Notes under the pieces: model-generated | What the model saw: the letters and a program-made list of their open reading frames with translations, nothing else | Databases searched by the model: none | What the model was told of the DNA's origin: nothing | Part shown: one piece after another, positions 44,529 through 54,393 of the stretch | How the letters are laid out: every line of letters begins with the position of its first letter | Numbering within the stretch: position 1 is the stretch's first letter | Position numbers and translations under genes: made by a program | Assembly (NCBI RefSeq): GCF_913055755.1 | Contig: NZ_CAJXKH010000009.1 | Span: forward strand, 1 to 57,126 | Direction of reading: 5' to 3' | Length of the DNA: 57,126 nt | Source of the DNA: an uncultured Microbulbifer sp. | GTDB taxonomy: Bacteria; Pseudomonadota; Gammaproteobacteria; Pseudomonadales; Cellvibrionaceae

Positions 44529-45734
44529 GTGATCAGAGCAGTGCCTTTTGCAGTAATCAACCGGGCTTTTCCGCCGCTGGCAGCGGCAGCAATGGCAGCG
44601 CTATTGCTCGCCAGCGCCGGCTGTGAAAAGAAAGCGGAAACTGAGCCGGCCTCCGAGCCCGCCGCGCAACAGGTGCCCACCGTGAGCACCGCCGCGGCCG
44701 AGGAGTTGAGCCGGGCCCTGTGGCAGGCCGGGCAGACCCAGGTCATCGATGCCCAGGCCGCGACGGAGGCCCTGGAGCGGGCGGTGCGTACACTGCTGGA
44801 ATCTCCCACTGAAGACCATCTCGAGGCGACCAAGCTGGCGTGGCTGGACGCGCATCGGGAACTGGCCGCGGCACTGCCGTACATCCAGGTGGCATTTGCA
44901 CCCGGGGAGCTGCAGCAGCAGGGCGCGGGCCTGATGCTGGCGCTGGACAGCTGGCCTGCCCAGGCCGGTTACCTGGACACGGTGCCGGGCTATTCCGACA
45001 GCGGCATCGTCAACGACACCGCCATCGAACTCACCCTGATGAACCTGCGCAAACAGCACCGTCTCACCGCCCACGAGGAGGCGAGCACCGGGTTTCACGC
45101 CCTCGAGGTCATGCTCTGGGGGCCCACCAGCGAGCGCACCGCGACCCAGTTTGAGGCCGCCTCCGGTGGCGAACACCCGGAGGCTCTGGCGGCCAACCGG
45201 CGTCGCGAGCTGACCCGCCTGATTGCCGAAGGCATCGGAGAGGATGTCCACGCGCTGGCGAACCGCTGGCCGCTGTCCGCCAATGACCTGTCCCAGCAGT
45301 TCCTGGCACAGGCGCCGGCGGCGCGCCTGCAGACCCTGCGCGGGGCCCACGTCAAACTGCTGCGGGACGAGGTGCTGCCGCGCATTCCCGAGAGCTCGGA
45401 GAGTGATGTGGAGAGCGGTCGCGCCGGGGATTCCAAGCAGGCGCTGCTGGCGATGTTGCGCACCCTGCAGGGCAACTGGGTACCGGAAAGTGGCAGTGGC
45501 CTGGCGGACCTGATGCTGGACCAGCACCAGAGCGCGGCACTGGCACAGGCGTTTACCCTGCTGGAAGCGCGCCTGCTGAAAATGGAGGACCCGATCGAGC
45601 TTGCACACCCGGATGAACTGCAGCGCAGCAGGCAGCAGGTCGAGGGAATTATCGGGCTGATTTCCGGGGAGACCCGGGTGCCTGCGCGGGAGGAGGATAT
45701 TACCCCGGTGAGCCTGACCAGCCCTGCGGGATAA
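44529..45734 (+). CDS. Imelysin-family (M75) lipoprotein
   Basis: A 401-aa protein started at GTG 44529. The signal (FPPLAAAAMAALLLASAGC) has a lipobox near SAGC and is preceded by a polar head. GFHALEVMLWG carries the GxHxxE motif of imelysin-like proteins, linked in relatives to iron acquisition at the outer membrane. Helical throughout. A stand-alone gene with a strong terminator; no TonB receptor beside it. The peptidase label is historical and activity is not implied. Confidence 0.86.
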   Translation: MIRAVPFAVINRAFPPLAAAAMAALLLASAGCEKKAETEPASEPAAQQVPTVSTAAAEELSRALWQAGQTQVIDAQAATEALERAVRTLLESPTEDHLEATKLAWLDAHRELAAALPYIQVAFAPGELQQQGAGLMLALDSWPAQAGYLDTVPGYSDSGIVNDTAIELTLMNLRKQHRLTAHEEASTGFHALEVMLWGPTSERTATQFEAASGGEHPEALAANRRRELTRLIAEGIGEDVHALANRWPLSANDLSQQFLAQAPAARLQTLRGAHVKLLRDEVLPRIPESSESDVESGRAGDSKQALLAMLRTLQGNWVPESGSGLADLMLDQHQSAALAQAFTLLEARLLKMEDPIELAHPDELQRSRQQVEGIIGLISGETRVPAREEDITPVSLTSPAG

Positions 45735-45745
45735 ACCTGCGGAAA

Positions 45746-45778
45746 CGAAAAAACCCGGGCAGAGCCCGGGTTTTTTGT
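45746..45778. terminator. Bidirectional terminator between imelysin and DUF882 genes
   Basis: AAAAAACCCGGGC, loop AGA, GCCCGGGTTTTTT between convergent genes. Confidence 0.95.
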
Positions 45779-45800
45779 CTGGGGTTCGCTGGGGCTGGGA

Positions 45801-46334
45801 TTACCAGCGGCGAACCGGACCAGTATCTACGTGTACGAAGTTGGACTTCGGGTAGTAGCCTACGCCACCGGCCTTCAGTTCCAGCGCCGCCTTGCGCAGC
45901 TTGGACAGGGGCACGCCAGGCATGCGGATGTCCAGTGCCATGCCGCGAGTATGGTAGCTGCGGCGTGCTACACCGCGGCCTGCGGCGCGCAGTTTGGCGT
46001 TGGTTTTCGGCGAACGGTAGCCCGAGATAATCTCGATTTCACCGTTATGGCCCAGCTTTTCTTTCAGTTTGTACACGATGTCGAACAGTTTCGGGTCCAT
46101 GCGTGTAACCTCGTTCGCGCGGTGGTCGCGCAGCAGTCGGTTGAACTGCTTGAGGCCGCTGCCCAGGTAGTCGCCTTCTGCCCAGTATGCTGTGCTCAGG
46201 CGCTCACCGGTGTGCAGGTTGCGCATCTTCAGAGTGCGCGATTTACCTACTTTCGCCAGTGCCGGGCCGGCTGAAACCGCCGCCGCGGTCGCTGCAGAAA
46301 CTGCTAAAAACCTGCGTCTGGAAAGTTCTTTCAT
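45801..46334 (-). CDS. Tat-exported DUF882/M15A peptidase-like protein (YcbK type)
   Basis: A 177-aa protein with a twin-arginine signal (MKELSRRRFLAVSAATAAAV), cleaved near ALA|KV. The fold is that of YcbK/Peptidase_M15A: ISGYRSPKTNAKLRAAGRG, SYHTRGMALDIRMPG and FVHVDTGPVRRW give zinc ligands His, Asp and His. In relatives it trims or binds peptidoglycan in the periplasm, which suits the L,D-transpeptidase genes further along on the same strand. Own promoter in the 549-bp gap upstream. Confidence 0.92.
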   Translation of the reverse strand: MKELSRRRFLAVSAATAAAVSAGPALAKVGKSRTLKMRNLHTGERLSTAYWAEGDYLGSGLKQFNRLLRDHRANEVTRMDPKLFDIVYKLKEKLGHNGEIEIISGYRSPKTNAKLRAAGRGVARRSYHTRGMALDIRMPGVPLSKLRKAALELKAGGVGYYPKSNFVHVDTGPVRRW

Positions 46335-46883
46335 ACCCTGTTACCGCCTTTGGTTGTGATGAGTGATGCCTTGTTTGAGTTGCCTCCGGTGCCACTCGGT
46401 ATGGCTGCACTGTACAAAAAATGACCTTTGGTTACAAACAGATCCGGGGTAATGAGGAATTGATCAAAAAACGATCTGGAAAATTTAATTCTATGCTACT
46501 ACCGCATGTGAATTTTTGTTGCCGGTGGGCCACAAAAAAACCTTCCAAATGGATGACAACGTTGTCATTAGTGGAACTTTATTTTTCTGTGACTCGGGGG
46601 TTCCAGAACCGGGCGTTCAGGCCGAGAGGCAGTGTTCTCGCGGGCTTTAGCGAGGTGAAATGGTGAATTGGGCGGCTTTCCGGGGGCTGGTGGAGGGGGA
46701 GGGCAGACCAACGGGAGGGCGGCTGGGCAACAAATTGCTCTATTGCGCGGGGATGGGAGGTAGTCAGTGCACCCACTACATTGCGGCGCCAGGCGACCAC
46801 AGATAGAAGAATCGTTCTGAGAAGCCGTTTGGGGCCGCAAAAGGACAGCGGTCCCGGGATACCGGCCTAAAGAAGGAGGCGCT
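46335..46883. other. 549-bp gene-free region
   Basis: Holds the start region of the DUF882 gene at its left end. The right part has stretches rich in G and A. No RNA gene or conserved ORF was seen; the longest frames are unlike proteins. Confidence 0.5.
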
Positions 46884-48056
46884 TCACCGGTCCAGGTGGT
46901 AGATGTCCGGGCGGAATTGCACGCGGCCGAGGGGGTCCACCCAAGCGGTCAGGTAGGTAATGAAGACGGCGGGTGGGTTGTCCACCCTGATGGTGACGGA
47001 TTCATCGCCGGTGGTGGCCTGGGCTACCCGGGTTCTGTCCCAGCCCTGGGGCTTCAGCAGGGCATAGGCCAGCTCTTCCGGCTCCTCCAGGCGGATACAG
47101 CCGTGGCTGAACGCGCGGTGGTGGTGTTCGAACAGGCTCTGGGCCTGGGTGTCGTGCAGGAAGATCGCCTGCTTGTTGGGGACCACAAACTTGACCCGCC
47201 CGAGGGTGTTGCCCGGGCCTGCGATCTGCCGCAGGGTGGCCTTGCCGCTGGCGGCGCTTTCGATCCCCTTTTCTGAAATCGGGTTGGTGTTGTTGGTGCC
47301 GTACTTCACCACCCGGTAGCCGCGCTTGTGCATGGCCTCGGGATTGCTGCGCGCCTTCGGCAACAGGTCGGTGAGCAGAATGCTGCGGGGCACCGTCCAG
47401 GTGGGGTTGAACACCACCGACGCCACCTTGCTGTTCATCGAAGGGGTGCGTTTGCTGCTTTTCCCCACCACGGTTTTCATCGCCAGGGAGACTTTCTGTT
47501 TCTCCACCAGCTGCAGCTGGTACTCGGGAATATTCACCAGAATATAGCGCTCGCCGGGGGCGTCGGGCAGTTTGTCCCAGCGGCTCGCATTCAGCTCCAG
47601 CAGGCGTGCCAGTTCCGCCGGCGGGCGCGCCAGTTCTGCCAGCGTGGCGTCGTCGGCACTCCCGGTGACGGCCAGGCCGTGGCGGCGCTGGTAGCGTTCC
47701 AGCGCATATTGCACTCCCGCGTCGAAGCGCTGCGGATCACTGGCGCGCAATTGCACCGGGCCCGGAAAGCCGGTGTAGTCGCCGTAGCTGCGCAGCAGTT
47801 TGCGCAACTGCGCCACCCTGGGGGTCCGCTGTCCCGGGTGCAGGGGGGCGCCCGCATCCAGCGGGCGCCAGCTTTGTGCAATGGTGCGATAGCGTTGCGC
47901 ATGGGTGCGCAGTTGATCGCCGGCGGTGGCGAAATCCACGGCATCCGGCGGCGGCAGGCGGGCGGCGCCGGCGGGCGACAGCAGGCCACCGCTGCACAGC
48001 GCAATGGCGCTCAGCAGTATTTTCCAGTGGCGTTTATGGGCTGAACGGGTCGACAT
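46884..48056 (-). CDS. L,D-transpeptidase, paralog 1 of 3
   Basis: A 390-aa periplasmic enzyme that makes 3-3 crosslinks in peptidoglycan or attaches proteins to it. Signal MSTRSAHKRHWKILLSAIAL, cleaved near GAA|RL. A peptidoglycan-binding domain (residues about 100-140, FDAGVQYALERYQRRHGLAV) precedes the YkuD domain with FLHDTQAQSLFEHHHRAFSH and catalytic Cys in SHGCIRLEEPEEL. GAGGGGG precedes the ATG. It begins 15 bp after paralog 2 ends, so the two are in one operon. Confidence 0.95.
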   Translation of the reverse strand: MSTRSAHKRHWKILLSAIALCSGGLLSPAGAARLPPPDAVDFATAGDQLRTHAQRYRTIAQSWRPLDAGAPLHPGQRTPRVAQLRKLLRSYGDYTGFPGPVQLRASDPQRFDAGVQYALERYQRRHGLAVTGSADDATLAELARPPAELARLLELNASRWDKLPDAPGERYILVNIPEYQLQLVEKQKVSLAMKTVVGKSSKRTPSMNSKVASVVFNPTWTVPRSILLTDLLPKARSNPEAMHKRGYRVVKYGTNNTNPISEKGIESAASGKATLRQIAGPGNTLGRVKFVVPNKQAIFLHDTQAQSLFEHHHRAFSHGCIRLEEPEELAYALLKPQGWDRTRVAQATTGDESVTIRVDNPPAVFITYLTAWVDPLGRVQFRPDIYHLDR

Positions 48057-48071
48057 GGTAACCCCCTCCCG

Positions 48072-49385
48072 CTACTCGCGGCTGTTGTCCACCAGGTTCT
48101 GCTGGTGGTCGCGCCCGTAGATATCCGGGCGAAAGTTCAGCAATCCTTCCTCATCCACCCACGCTGTCCAGTAGGCGATGTACACCGGAATCGGGCGCAG
48201 TAATTCCACTGCGCGGGTGCGGGTCCCTGTGGTTACACGAGCCAGTTTTTCTTCGTTCCACTTGCGGTGGCTACCCTGGCTATCCAGCAGTATCTGCGCC
48301 AGCTCCTGGGGTTTCTCCAGGCGGATGCAGCCGTGGCTGAAAGCGCGCTGTCGCTTTTTGAACAGTGTCTTGTGATTGGTGTCGTGCAGGAAAATGGCCT
48401 GGCGATTGGGAATCACGAACTTGAACCGCCCGAGGGCGTTGCCTTCACCGCCGCGCTGCTGCAGGGCGACGCTGCCGAGGCGCAGGGCGCGCAGGTTTCT
48501 GCCGCTGAACGGCACGGATTTGCCGCGGTTGTTGACCAGGCGATAGCCGCCCGCTACCAGCTTGGCACTGCCCTTGGGCAGCAATTCCCGCAGGGCGATG
48601 TTGGCAGGTACCGTCCAGGTGGGGTTGAACACCACCCGGGTAAGCCGGGTAGCCAGCTCTGGCGTGGCGTGCTTGGGTTTGCCCACCACCACCCGCATGC
48701 GGTACTGCTCGCGCTCGCGGTCGATCAGTCGCAGGGTGTATTCGGGAATATTGACCAGGATATAGCGCTGCCCGAGATCCTTGGGCATCTGCTGCCAGCG
48801 CTGGAGATTGGCGTCGAGCACCGCGAGCTTCTGTTCCGGCGGTGTATTGAGTTCGGTGCGGGTATTTTTGTCGACGATGCCGTCGGCGCGCAGTCCATGG
48901 CGGCGCTGGAAGCGCTCCACCGCGCGGCGCAGGGCCTTGTCGTAGTGCTCCGGATTCCGGGTGGCCTCGCTGTCGCCACCATCCATATCCGCCGTGAGTG
49001 GCAAGTCACCGTACTGCATCAGCAGCGAGCGCAGCATCCTGACCCGGTTGTCCTGCATACCCGGTGCCAGCGGTTGCCCGTCCGGCAGGGGCTGCCAGAC
49101 ATCCTCCTGTGACAGCGCGTGGTAGCGCGCGCGCTCTTCCCGCATCAGGGCGTACTGGCGGCCGTAGGGAGTAAACGGACTGTAACCATCCAGCCGGTCA
49201 GGCTGGCTGCCGGTGGCCGCCGGCCCGGCCGTCTCCTGCGCGGACTTTTCCTCTGCCGCTGTACTGGATTGCTCGTCGCTGCGCCCGTCGCCCGCCGCCT
49301 GGGTGGCGAGGGAAATCAGCACCGCGGCCAGGGCCGCGCGGTTGAGCAGTGGATTGGTCGACTGGCTGTCACCCTTGTGTCCCAT
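48072..49385 (-). CDS. L,D-transpeptidase, paralog 2 of 3
   Basis: A 437-aa enzyme. The start at ATG 49385 (MGHKGDSQSTNPLLNRAALA) has GGGG upstream; a TTG at 49421 is an alternative. A signal or anchor is followed by a Ser/Glu/Ala-rich spacer. A peptidoglycan-binding domain (FQRRHGLRADGIVDKNTRTE) leads to the YkuD domain with IFLHDTNHKTLFKKRQRAFS and SHGCIRLEKPQEL. Close relative of paralogs 1 and 3. The operon order on the minus strand is 3, 2, 1. Confidence 0.95.
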   Translation of the reverse strand: MGHKGDSQSTNPLLNRAALAAVLISLATQAAGDGRSDEQSSTAAEEKSAQETAGPAATGSQPDRLDGYSPFTPYGRQYALMREERARYHALSQEDVWQPLPDGQPLAPGMQDNRVRMLRSLLMQYGDLPLTADMDGGDSEATRNPEHYDKALRRAVERFQRRHGLRADGIVDKNTRTELNTPPEQKLAVLDANLQRWQQMPKDLGQRYILVNIPEYTLRLIDREREQYRMRVVVGKPKHATPELATRLTRVVFNPTWTVPANIALRELLPKGSAKLVAGGYRLVNNRGKSVPFSGRNLRALRLGSVALQQRGGEGNALGRFKFVIPNRQAIFLHDTNHKTLFKKRQRAFSHGCIRLEKPQELAQILLDSQGSHRKWNEEKLARVTTGTRTRAVELLRPIPVYIAYWTAWVDEEGLLNFRPDIYGRDHQQNLVDNSRE

Positions 49386-49612
49386 GGTGTTACCCCTGAA
49401 CCCGGAAGTCTGCAAGCCCAAAAAAGTCGGCTCGCCGGAGTGCGCCGGGCGGCCGTTATGTTCTTAATTGGTAACTTGTGACCGGGGTGGAGCCAAATTC
49501 GATTGGGGTATGCGCGGGGGAGCCTTGGCGAGGATTAGGAATAACCCCCGGGCGGCGGGGGCCGCGCGGGGGTGTGGAGGGCAGGGCGACGGAGGTGGCC
49601 TCCGCCGGACGG

Positions 49613-51535
49613 TCAGTCGAACTGATTGGCGGCGAGGCCGTCCTTGCCGTAGATGTCGGGGCGGAACTGCATGCGGCCCTCACCGTCCACCCAGGCGGTC
49701 CAGTAGGTGACGTATACCTTCACGTTGCGCGACATCTTGACCTCGGTGGTCTGGTCACCGGTGGTCAGCTGCTCGATACGGAAGCGGCTCCAGTCACCGG
49801 GCTCGTCCCGCAGCAGGGCCTCGGCCAGCTGGCGGGGCTTGGCCAGGCGGATACAGCCGTGGCTGTAGTCGCGGTCGGTGAGGGTGAACAGGCTCTTGGC
49901 GCGGGTATCGTGCAGGTAGATGTCGTCCGAGTTGGGAATCTCGAACTTGATCCGGCCGAGGATGTTCTTTTCACCCCCTTTCTGGCGCATCAGGAAGCCG
50001 CCGCTGGCGGCAGTGCGCAGGTTCTGCGGGGTCAGGGGCAGGTATTCGCCACTGCCGTTAACCACCCGGTAACCCATGTTTTCCATGCCGTGGGGGTTGG
50101 CGCGGGCCTTGGGCAGAATCTCGTTAACCAGGATGCTGCGGGGCACCGTCCAGGTGGGGTTGAAGACCACGCGGGCGACGCGGGTGGATATCTCCGGGGT
50201 CTGGTGGATGTCCTTGCCCACCACCACGTTCATGGACAGTTTCACCCGGTCGTGCTCCACGTATTTCAGGCGGTAGCCGGGTACGTTCACATGGATGAAC
50301 GTATCGCCCAGGTTTGCCGGCAGCTGTTCGCGGCGGCGAATATTGGCCTCGATGATATGTGCGCGGGCGGTGGGCGAGATGTTCAGGCGCTCGCGGGTGG
50401 CGTTGCCCACGATGCCGTCCGCCCTCAGCCCGTGGCGCTCCTGGAAGCGCACCACCGCCTGGTGCAAGCGCTGGTCGAACTTGTTGCTGTTGGGCTCGTT
50501 GCCATAGCTGTAGTAGTCGCCGTAGAGCGCCAGGATGTTGCGCAGGATGGCGACGTTCGGGTGCTTGGCGCCGAGTGTCATCGCGGGTCCGGCAGGCAGC
50601 GGGCGCCAGCGGCCACTGCTGGCCATATTGCGGTAAAACGCCAGCTGTTCCCGTAGGGCCTGGGCGTCGCCGCCGTAGGGGGTATTTTCCGCGATCCACA
50701 TGCCTTCGCCGTGGGCCGGTGCCAGGCCGCGGCCTTCCTCCGACAGGTTGCGAAAGCGCGGCATTACCCGCGGGTAAGTCTGCGGATAGCTGCGGGTACT
50801 GTAGCGGGATGCGTGGCTGGAACCGTAGGTGGACGGCCGTGACTGGGCACCGTTATAGCGCTGGGTGTAGTAACGGGAGCGGTCCACGGATGGGTTGGCG
50901 CGGTTGTAGCCGCGGAAATACTGGCGCCCGCTGTTATCCGCGGTCGGGGCAAAGCGGGTGCTGGCCATCTGGAAGCCGCCCTCGGTCAGGTTGACCGGGG
51001 TGATGTCGCGCTGGCGCAGCTGTCGGTGCTTTTTCGGGCTCTGGGGCTTGAGTTCGTCCAGTTGGGTATCCTGGGCGTAGGAGATGAACGCATCCGTGAG
51101 CAGTACGTCGAGTACCGCGGCCATCTGCAGCCGCTGCGGCGTATCCCGCAGGGTGCGGTCGAAGTACCCCAGGTGGTAGCGGTAGTCCACCATGCTGCTG
51201 GGGTTACCAGAGCTGGAGGCGGTGAGCTGCTTGAGCAGGTCGTTGGCGGTATCGCTCAGGCTATAGTTGTCGAACCACAGCAGGCGATAGTCCGTGCGGC
51301 GGTAGATCCGGCGCACCGCGATCGGGTTGAAGATGGGATCCTGTGCCGGCCAGGCGTCGGGATTGTCCTCCAGCCAGTTGACCAGGTGAGGGCGCACGGC
51401 CTGTTCCGGCAGTACCGGTACGGTTTTCTGGTTCGCGGTAAAGGCGTAATACAGGGCAAACAGACACAGGCTGCCCAAGGTCAGCATGGGCAGTAGCGAC
51501 TTGCGTTTGCGACGCTCTGGAATGAAATATGACAT
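49613..51535 (-). CDS. L,D-transpeptidase, paralog 3 of 3, with extra N-terminal half
   Basis: A 640-aa enzyme, about 200 residues longer than its neighbours. The N-terminus is a basic head and a membrane anchor (SLLPMLTLGSLCLFALYYAF). Residues about 65-160 are an LdtD/YcbB-type scaffold domain (YRLLWFDNYSLSDTANDLLK). Residues about 185-265 are a Tyr/Arg/Ser-rich low-complexity stretch. A peptidoglycan-binding domain (ERHGLRADGIVGNATRERLN) and the YkuD core (HDTRAKSLFTLTDRDYSHGC) follow. GAGG precedes the ATG. First gene of the minus-strand LDT cluster, 227 bp from paralog 2. Confidence 0.95.
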   Translation of the reverse strand: MSYFIPERRKRKSLLPMLTLGSLCLFALYYAFTANQKTVPVLPEQAVRPHLVNWLEDNPDAWPAQDPIFNPIAVRRIYRRTDYRLLWFDNYSLSDTANDLLKQLTASSSGNPSSMVDYRYHLGYFDRTLRDTPQRLQMAAVLDVLLTDAFISYAQDTQLDELKPQSPKKHRQLRQRDITPVNLTEGGFQMASTRFAPTADNSGRQYFRGYNRANPSVDRSRYYTQRYNGAQSRPSTYGSSHASRYSTRSYPQTYPRVMPRFRNLSEEGRGLAPAHGEGMWIAENTPYGGDAQALREQLAFYRNMASSGRWRPLPAGPAMTLGAKHPNVAILRNILALYGDYYSYGNEPNSNKFDQRLHQAVVRFQERHGLRADGIVGNATRERLNISPTARAHIIEANIRRREQLPANLGDTFIHVNVPGYRLKYVEHDRVKLSMNVVVGKDIHQTPEISTRVARVVFNPTWTVPRSILVNEILPKARANPHGMENMGYRVVNGSGEYLPLTPQNLRTAASGGFLMRQKGGEKNILGRIKFEIPNSDDIYLHDTRAKSLFTLTDRDYSHGCIRLAKPRQLAEALLRDEPGDWSRFRIEQLTTGDQTTEVKMSRNVKVYVTYWTAWVDGEGRMQFRPDIYGKDGLAANQFD

Positions 51536-51806
51536 GGGACCTCAGCGATACAGCAGGGCGCCGGTTTACAGTGCGGAAGCCGTTGCCCGATCGTTCATAC
51601 CTTCCCAACCCCGGCACACCTATCCCCATCTGATCGACCGGGTAAATCCCGAGCCGACGGTGCACCTGCGCCGAGCATCCCGCGCGACCTTCCATTTTTA
51701 TAGGCGCATGAAGAGACCGCTTTGCGCGTAACTCAACATGCGTCTGCCTGTGAAATTAAGTATGGCAACAAATGCAAAATTTGCTTGGCGCGAACTTCAT
51801 TTAACC

Positions 51807-52646
51807 TTACGCCGGGCACTGGAGCTGACGCGGCGGACCCGGCGGTCGTCCCTGCTCGATGGTCTGCTCCCAGAGCCGGGTGGCACCGCGATCATCCACC
51901 GCGACCAGAGTGCTGGCGCGGGTGCCGTACCCGCTTTCCATGGCGGTGTAGGGAGGGTCTCCGGCGGGGAGGTCGGAACGGCCGATGCGCACGAAAATGG
52001 ACGACAGGGCCCGCTCCAGTTGCGGCCCCACACCGGTATCCGGCAGTTGCGGGGGAGGGTAACGCTCATCGTTGGCCAGCAGCGCCAGCGCCGGGGCGAC
52101 GAAGTTACTCTGCGTCAGTGGCGCCTCGGGGGTCGCGGCCAGGGTATTGACCAGTGCCGCCAGCCCCTCGCAGCCGCGCTGGACCTTGGGCCAGGGGGCG
52201 TCGGGAGCGCCGTTGGATATGCCGTGGAAGCCGGGAGTGACGCTAAACGGCTGGTGGCGATTGCCGGCCCACACCAGCTGCGGTGATTCAGCGATGGCAA
52301 ACAGCAGGGCGTTGAATCCCTGGTAGCGCCTGCCATCGAGGGCGCCGGCAAATGCCTCCGGCGGCTGGCAGCCGGTGAGAAAATCCACCGGAATTTCGCC
52401 CCGCGAAAGGGGGAGTGGGGGTGGCGCGATACCGGGTTCGCGCATATTGGTGACCGCCGCCACCCGGCCGCCAGGCGCGATACCGAGCCAGGTGCCGCCG
52501 GCTTCCAGGTCGCGACCGGCAACCAGCGGCCGGTCTTGCCAGGAGTGGGCCGCTGCACTGGGGCGCCGGTAAAACTCATCGCGATTGGCCAGTAACAGCA
52601 ACGGAAAGCGAGGGTGCTGGCGGTAGGCGATCAACAGGAGGCACAT
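51807..52646 (-). CDS. NRDE/TANGO2-family protein
   Basis: A 279-aa protein started at ATG 52646 so that Cys2 follows Met (MCLLLIAYRQHPRFPLLLLA), as in the TANGO2 family, which has an Ntn-like fold. The NRDE motif is present (LLLANRDEFYRRPS), with GGTWLGIAPGGRVAAVTN after it. The function of bacterial members is uncertain; the animal homolog is linked to heme or lipid handling. Divergent from lgt with a 68-bp gap. Confidence 0.92.
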   Translation of the reverse strand: MCLLLIAYRQHPRFPLLLLANRDEFYRRPSAAAHSWQDRPLVAGRDLEAGGTWLGIAPGGRVAAVTNMREPGIAPPPLPLSRGEIPVDFLTGCQPPEAFAGALDGRRYQGFNALLFAIAESPQLVWAGNRHQPFSVTPGFHGISNGAPDAPWPKVQRGCEGLAALVNTLAATPEAPLTQSNFVAPALALLANDERYPPPQLPDTGVGPQLERALSSIFVRIGRSDLPAGDPPYTAMESGYGTRASTLVAVDDRGATRLWEQTIEQGRPPGPPRQLQCPA

Positions 52647-52714
52647 GGCATCTCGCATTCGTCATTTGCAAAGTGCCATAATAGCGCCCATTTGCGGAAA
52701 ACTGCGGTCTGAGC

Positions 52715-53560
52715 ATGCTGACTTACCCCGAGATAAATCCCGTTGCGATTGCCATTGGCCCCCTCAAGGTCCACTGGTATGGCCTGATGTACCTGGCAGG
52801 TTTTGTCGCTGCCTGGTGGCTGGCGCTGCGCCGTGCGGCCAAACCCTGGTCGCCGGTGATCAAGTCCGAAGTTGAGGACATGATCCTGTTCTGCGCCATC
52901 GGTGTGGTGGTGGGCGGTCGCCTCGGCTACATGTTCTTCTACAACTTCCACGAGCTGGTGGCCAACCCGCTGAGCCTGTTCAAGGTGTGGGAGGGCGGCA
53001 TGAGCTTCCACGGTGGCCTGATCGGCGTGATGGTGGCCGCGGTGCTGTACGCGCGCAAGATTGGCACCACCTTCCCGGCGCTGATCGATTTCGTCGCGCC
53101 GCTGGTGCCCATTGGTCTGGGGCTTGGCCGTATTGGCAACTTTATCGGCCAGGAACTCTGGGGGCGGGAGACCGATGTGCCCTGGGGCATGGTATTCCCC
53201 CGCGACCCGGATTTGCTGGTGCGCCACCCGTCCCAGCTGTATCAGGCGTTCCTCGAGGGGCTGGTGCTTTTTGCGGTGCTGTGGATTTTCTCCAGCAAGC
53301 CGCGCCCGCGCCTCGCGGTAGGTGGTCTGTTCCTTCTTTTATATGGTGTCTTCCGTTTCCTGGTGGAGTTCGTGCGTCAGCCGGATATCGGCATTGACGT
53401 CATGTTCGGCTGGCTCACCCGTGGCCAGCTATTGAGCCTGCCGATGATCGCGGCCGGAATCCTGCTGCTGGTGTGGAGTTATCGCACCCAGCCGCTGCCG
53501 GAAGGTCGTTCTGAGGCGGCTGAAGACCTGAAACCCACAGCCAAGGGCGGTGCCAAATAA
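52715..53560 (+). CDS. lgt: Prolipoprotein diacylglyceryl transferase
   Basis: A 281-aa inner-membrane enzyme that adds diacylglycerol to the lipobox cysteine of prolipoproteins. It has seven or so membrane segments, the conserved [19 protein letters not shown] and [16 protein letters not shown], and the signature [20 protein letters not shown]. Its TAA overlaps the ATG of thyA (TAATG), so they are translationally coupled. Confidence 0.97.
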   Translation: MLTYPEINPVAIAIGPLKVHWYGLMYLAGFVAAWWLALRRAAKPWSPVIKSEVEDMILFCAIGVVVGGRLGYMFFYNFHELVANPLSLFKVWEGGMSFHGGLIGVMVAAVLYARKIGTTFPALIDFVAPLVPIGLGLGRIGNFIGQELWGRETDVPWGMVFPRDPDLLVRHPSQLYQAFLEGLVLFAVLWIFSSKPRPRLAVGGLFLLLYGVFRFLVEFVRQPDIGIDVMFGWLTRGQLLSLPMIAAGILLLVWSYRTQPLPEGRSEAAEDLKPTAKGGAK

Positions 53561-54393
53561 TGCAGCAGTATCTCGACCTGATGCGCCATGTGCGCGACAA
53601 CGGCACCCTGAAAAGCGACCGTACCGGTACCGGCACCCGCAGCGTATTCGGCTACCAGATGCGCTTTGACCTCGCTGCTGGCTTCCCGCTGATCACCACC
53701 AAGAAGTGCCACCTGCGCTCGATCATTCACGAATTGCTGTGGTTCCTGAAGGGCGACACCAACATCGCCTACCTGAAGGAGCACGGCGTGCGCATCTGGG
53801 ACGAATGGGCGACCGAAGACGGTGACCTGGGGCCGGTATACGGTTATCAGTGGCGCTCCTGGCCCACTCCGGACGGCCGCCATATCGACCAGATCAGCGA
53901 GCTGGTGCAGCAGATCAAAACTCGCCCGGACTCGCGCCGCCTGATCATCAGCGCCTGGAACCCGGCGGATTTGCCGGATGAAGGTGTGTCGCCCAGCGAC
54001 AATGCCCGCGCCGGCAAAATGGCGCTGGCCCCCTGCCACGCGTTGTTCCAGTTCTATGTCGCCGACGGCAAACTGTCCTGCCAGTTGTACCAGCGCAGCG
54101 CCGACATTTTTCTCGGTGTGCCCTTCAATATCGCCTCTTACAGCCTGCTGACCCTGATGCTGGCGCAGGTGTGCGGACTGCAGCCCGGTGAGTTCATTCA
54201 CACCTTTGGCGACGCGCACCTGTATTCCAATCACACCGAGCAGGTGGAAGAGCAGCTGTCCCGGGAACCGCTGCCGCTGCCGCAGATGGTGCTCAATCCC
54301 GAGGTGACGGACCTGTTCGGATTCCGTTTCGAGGACTTTGAGCTGCGCGGTTACGAGGCCTACCCGCATATTCCTGCCCCGGTGGCAGTTTGA
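53560..54393 (+). CDS. thyA: Thymidylate synthase
   Basis: A 277-aa enzyme that methylates dUMP with methylene-THF. Cys159 in [13 protein letters not shown] is the nucleophile. Compared with the 264-aa E. coli form, an extra stretch near residues 140-153 ([14 protein letters not shown]) lies just ahead of the active site; similar insertions occur in other gammaproteobacteria. The gene is coupled to lgt upstream and folA downstream by overlaps, linking thymidylate and dihydrofolate recycling. Confidence 0.97.
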   Translation: MQQYLDLMRHVRDNGTLKSDRTGTGTRSVFGYQMRFDLAAGFPLITTKKCHLRSIIHELLWFLKGDTNIAYLKEHGVRIWDEWATEDGDLGPVYGYQWRSWPTPDGRHIDQISELVQQIKTRPDSRRLIISAWNPADLPDEGVSPSDNARAGKMALAPCHALFQFYVADGKLSCQLYQRSADIFLGVPFNIASYSLLTLMLAQVCGLQPGEFIHTFGDAHLYSNHTEQVEEQLSREPLPLPQMVLNPEVTDLFGFRFEDFELRGYEAYPHIPAPVAV

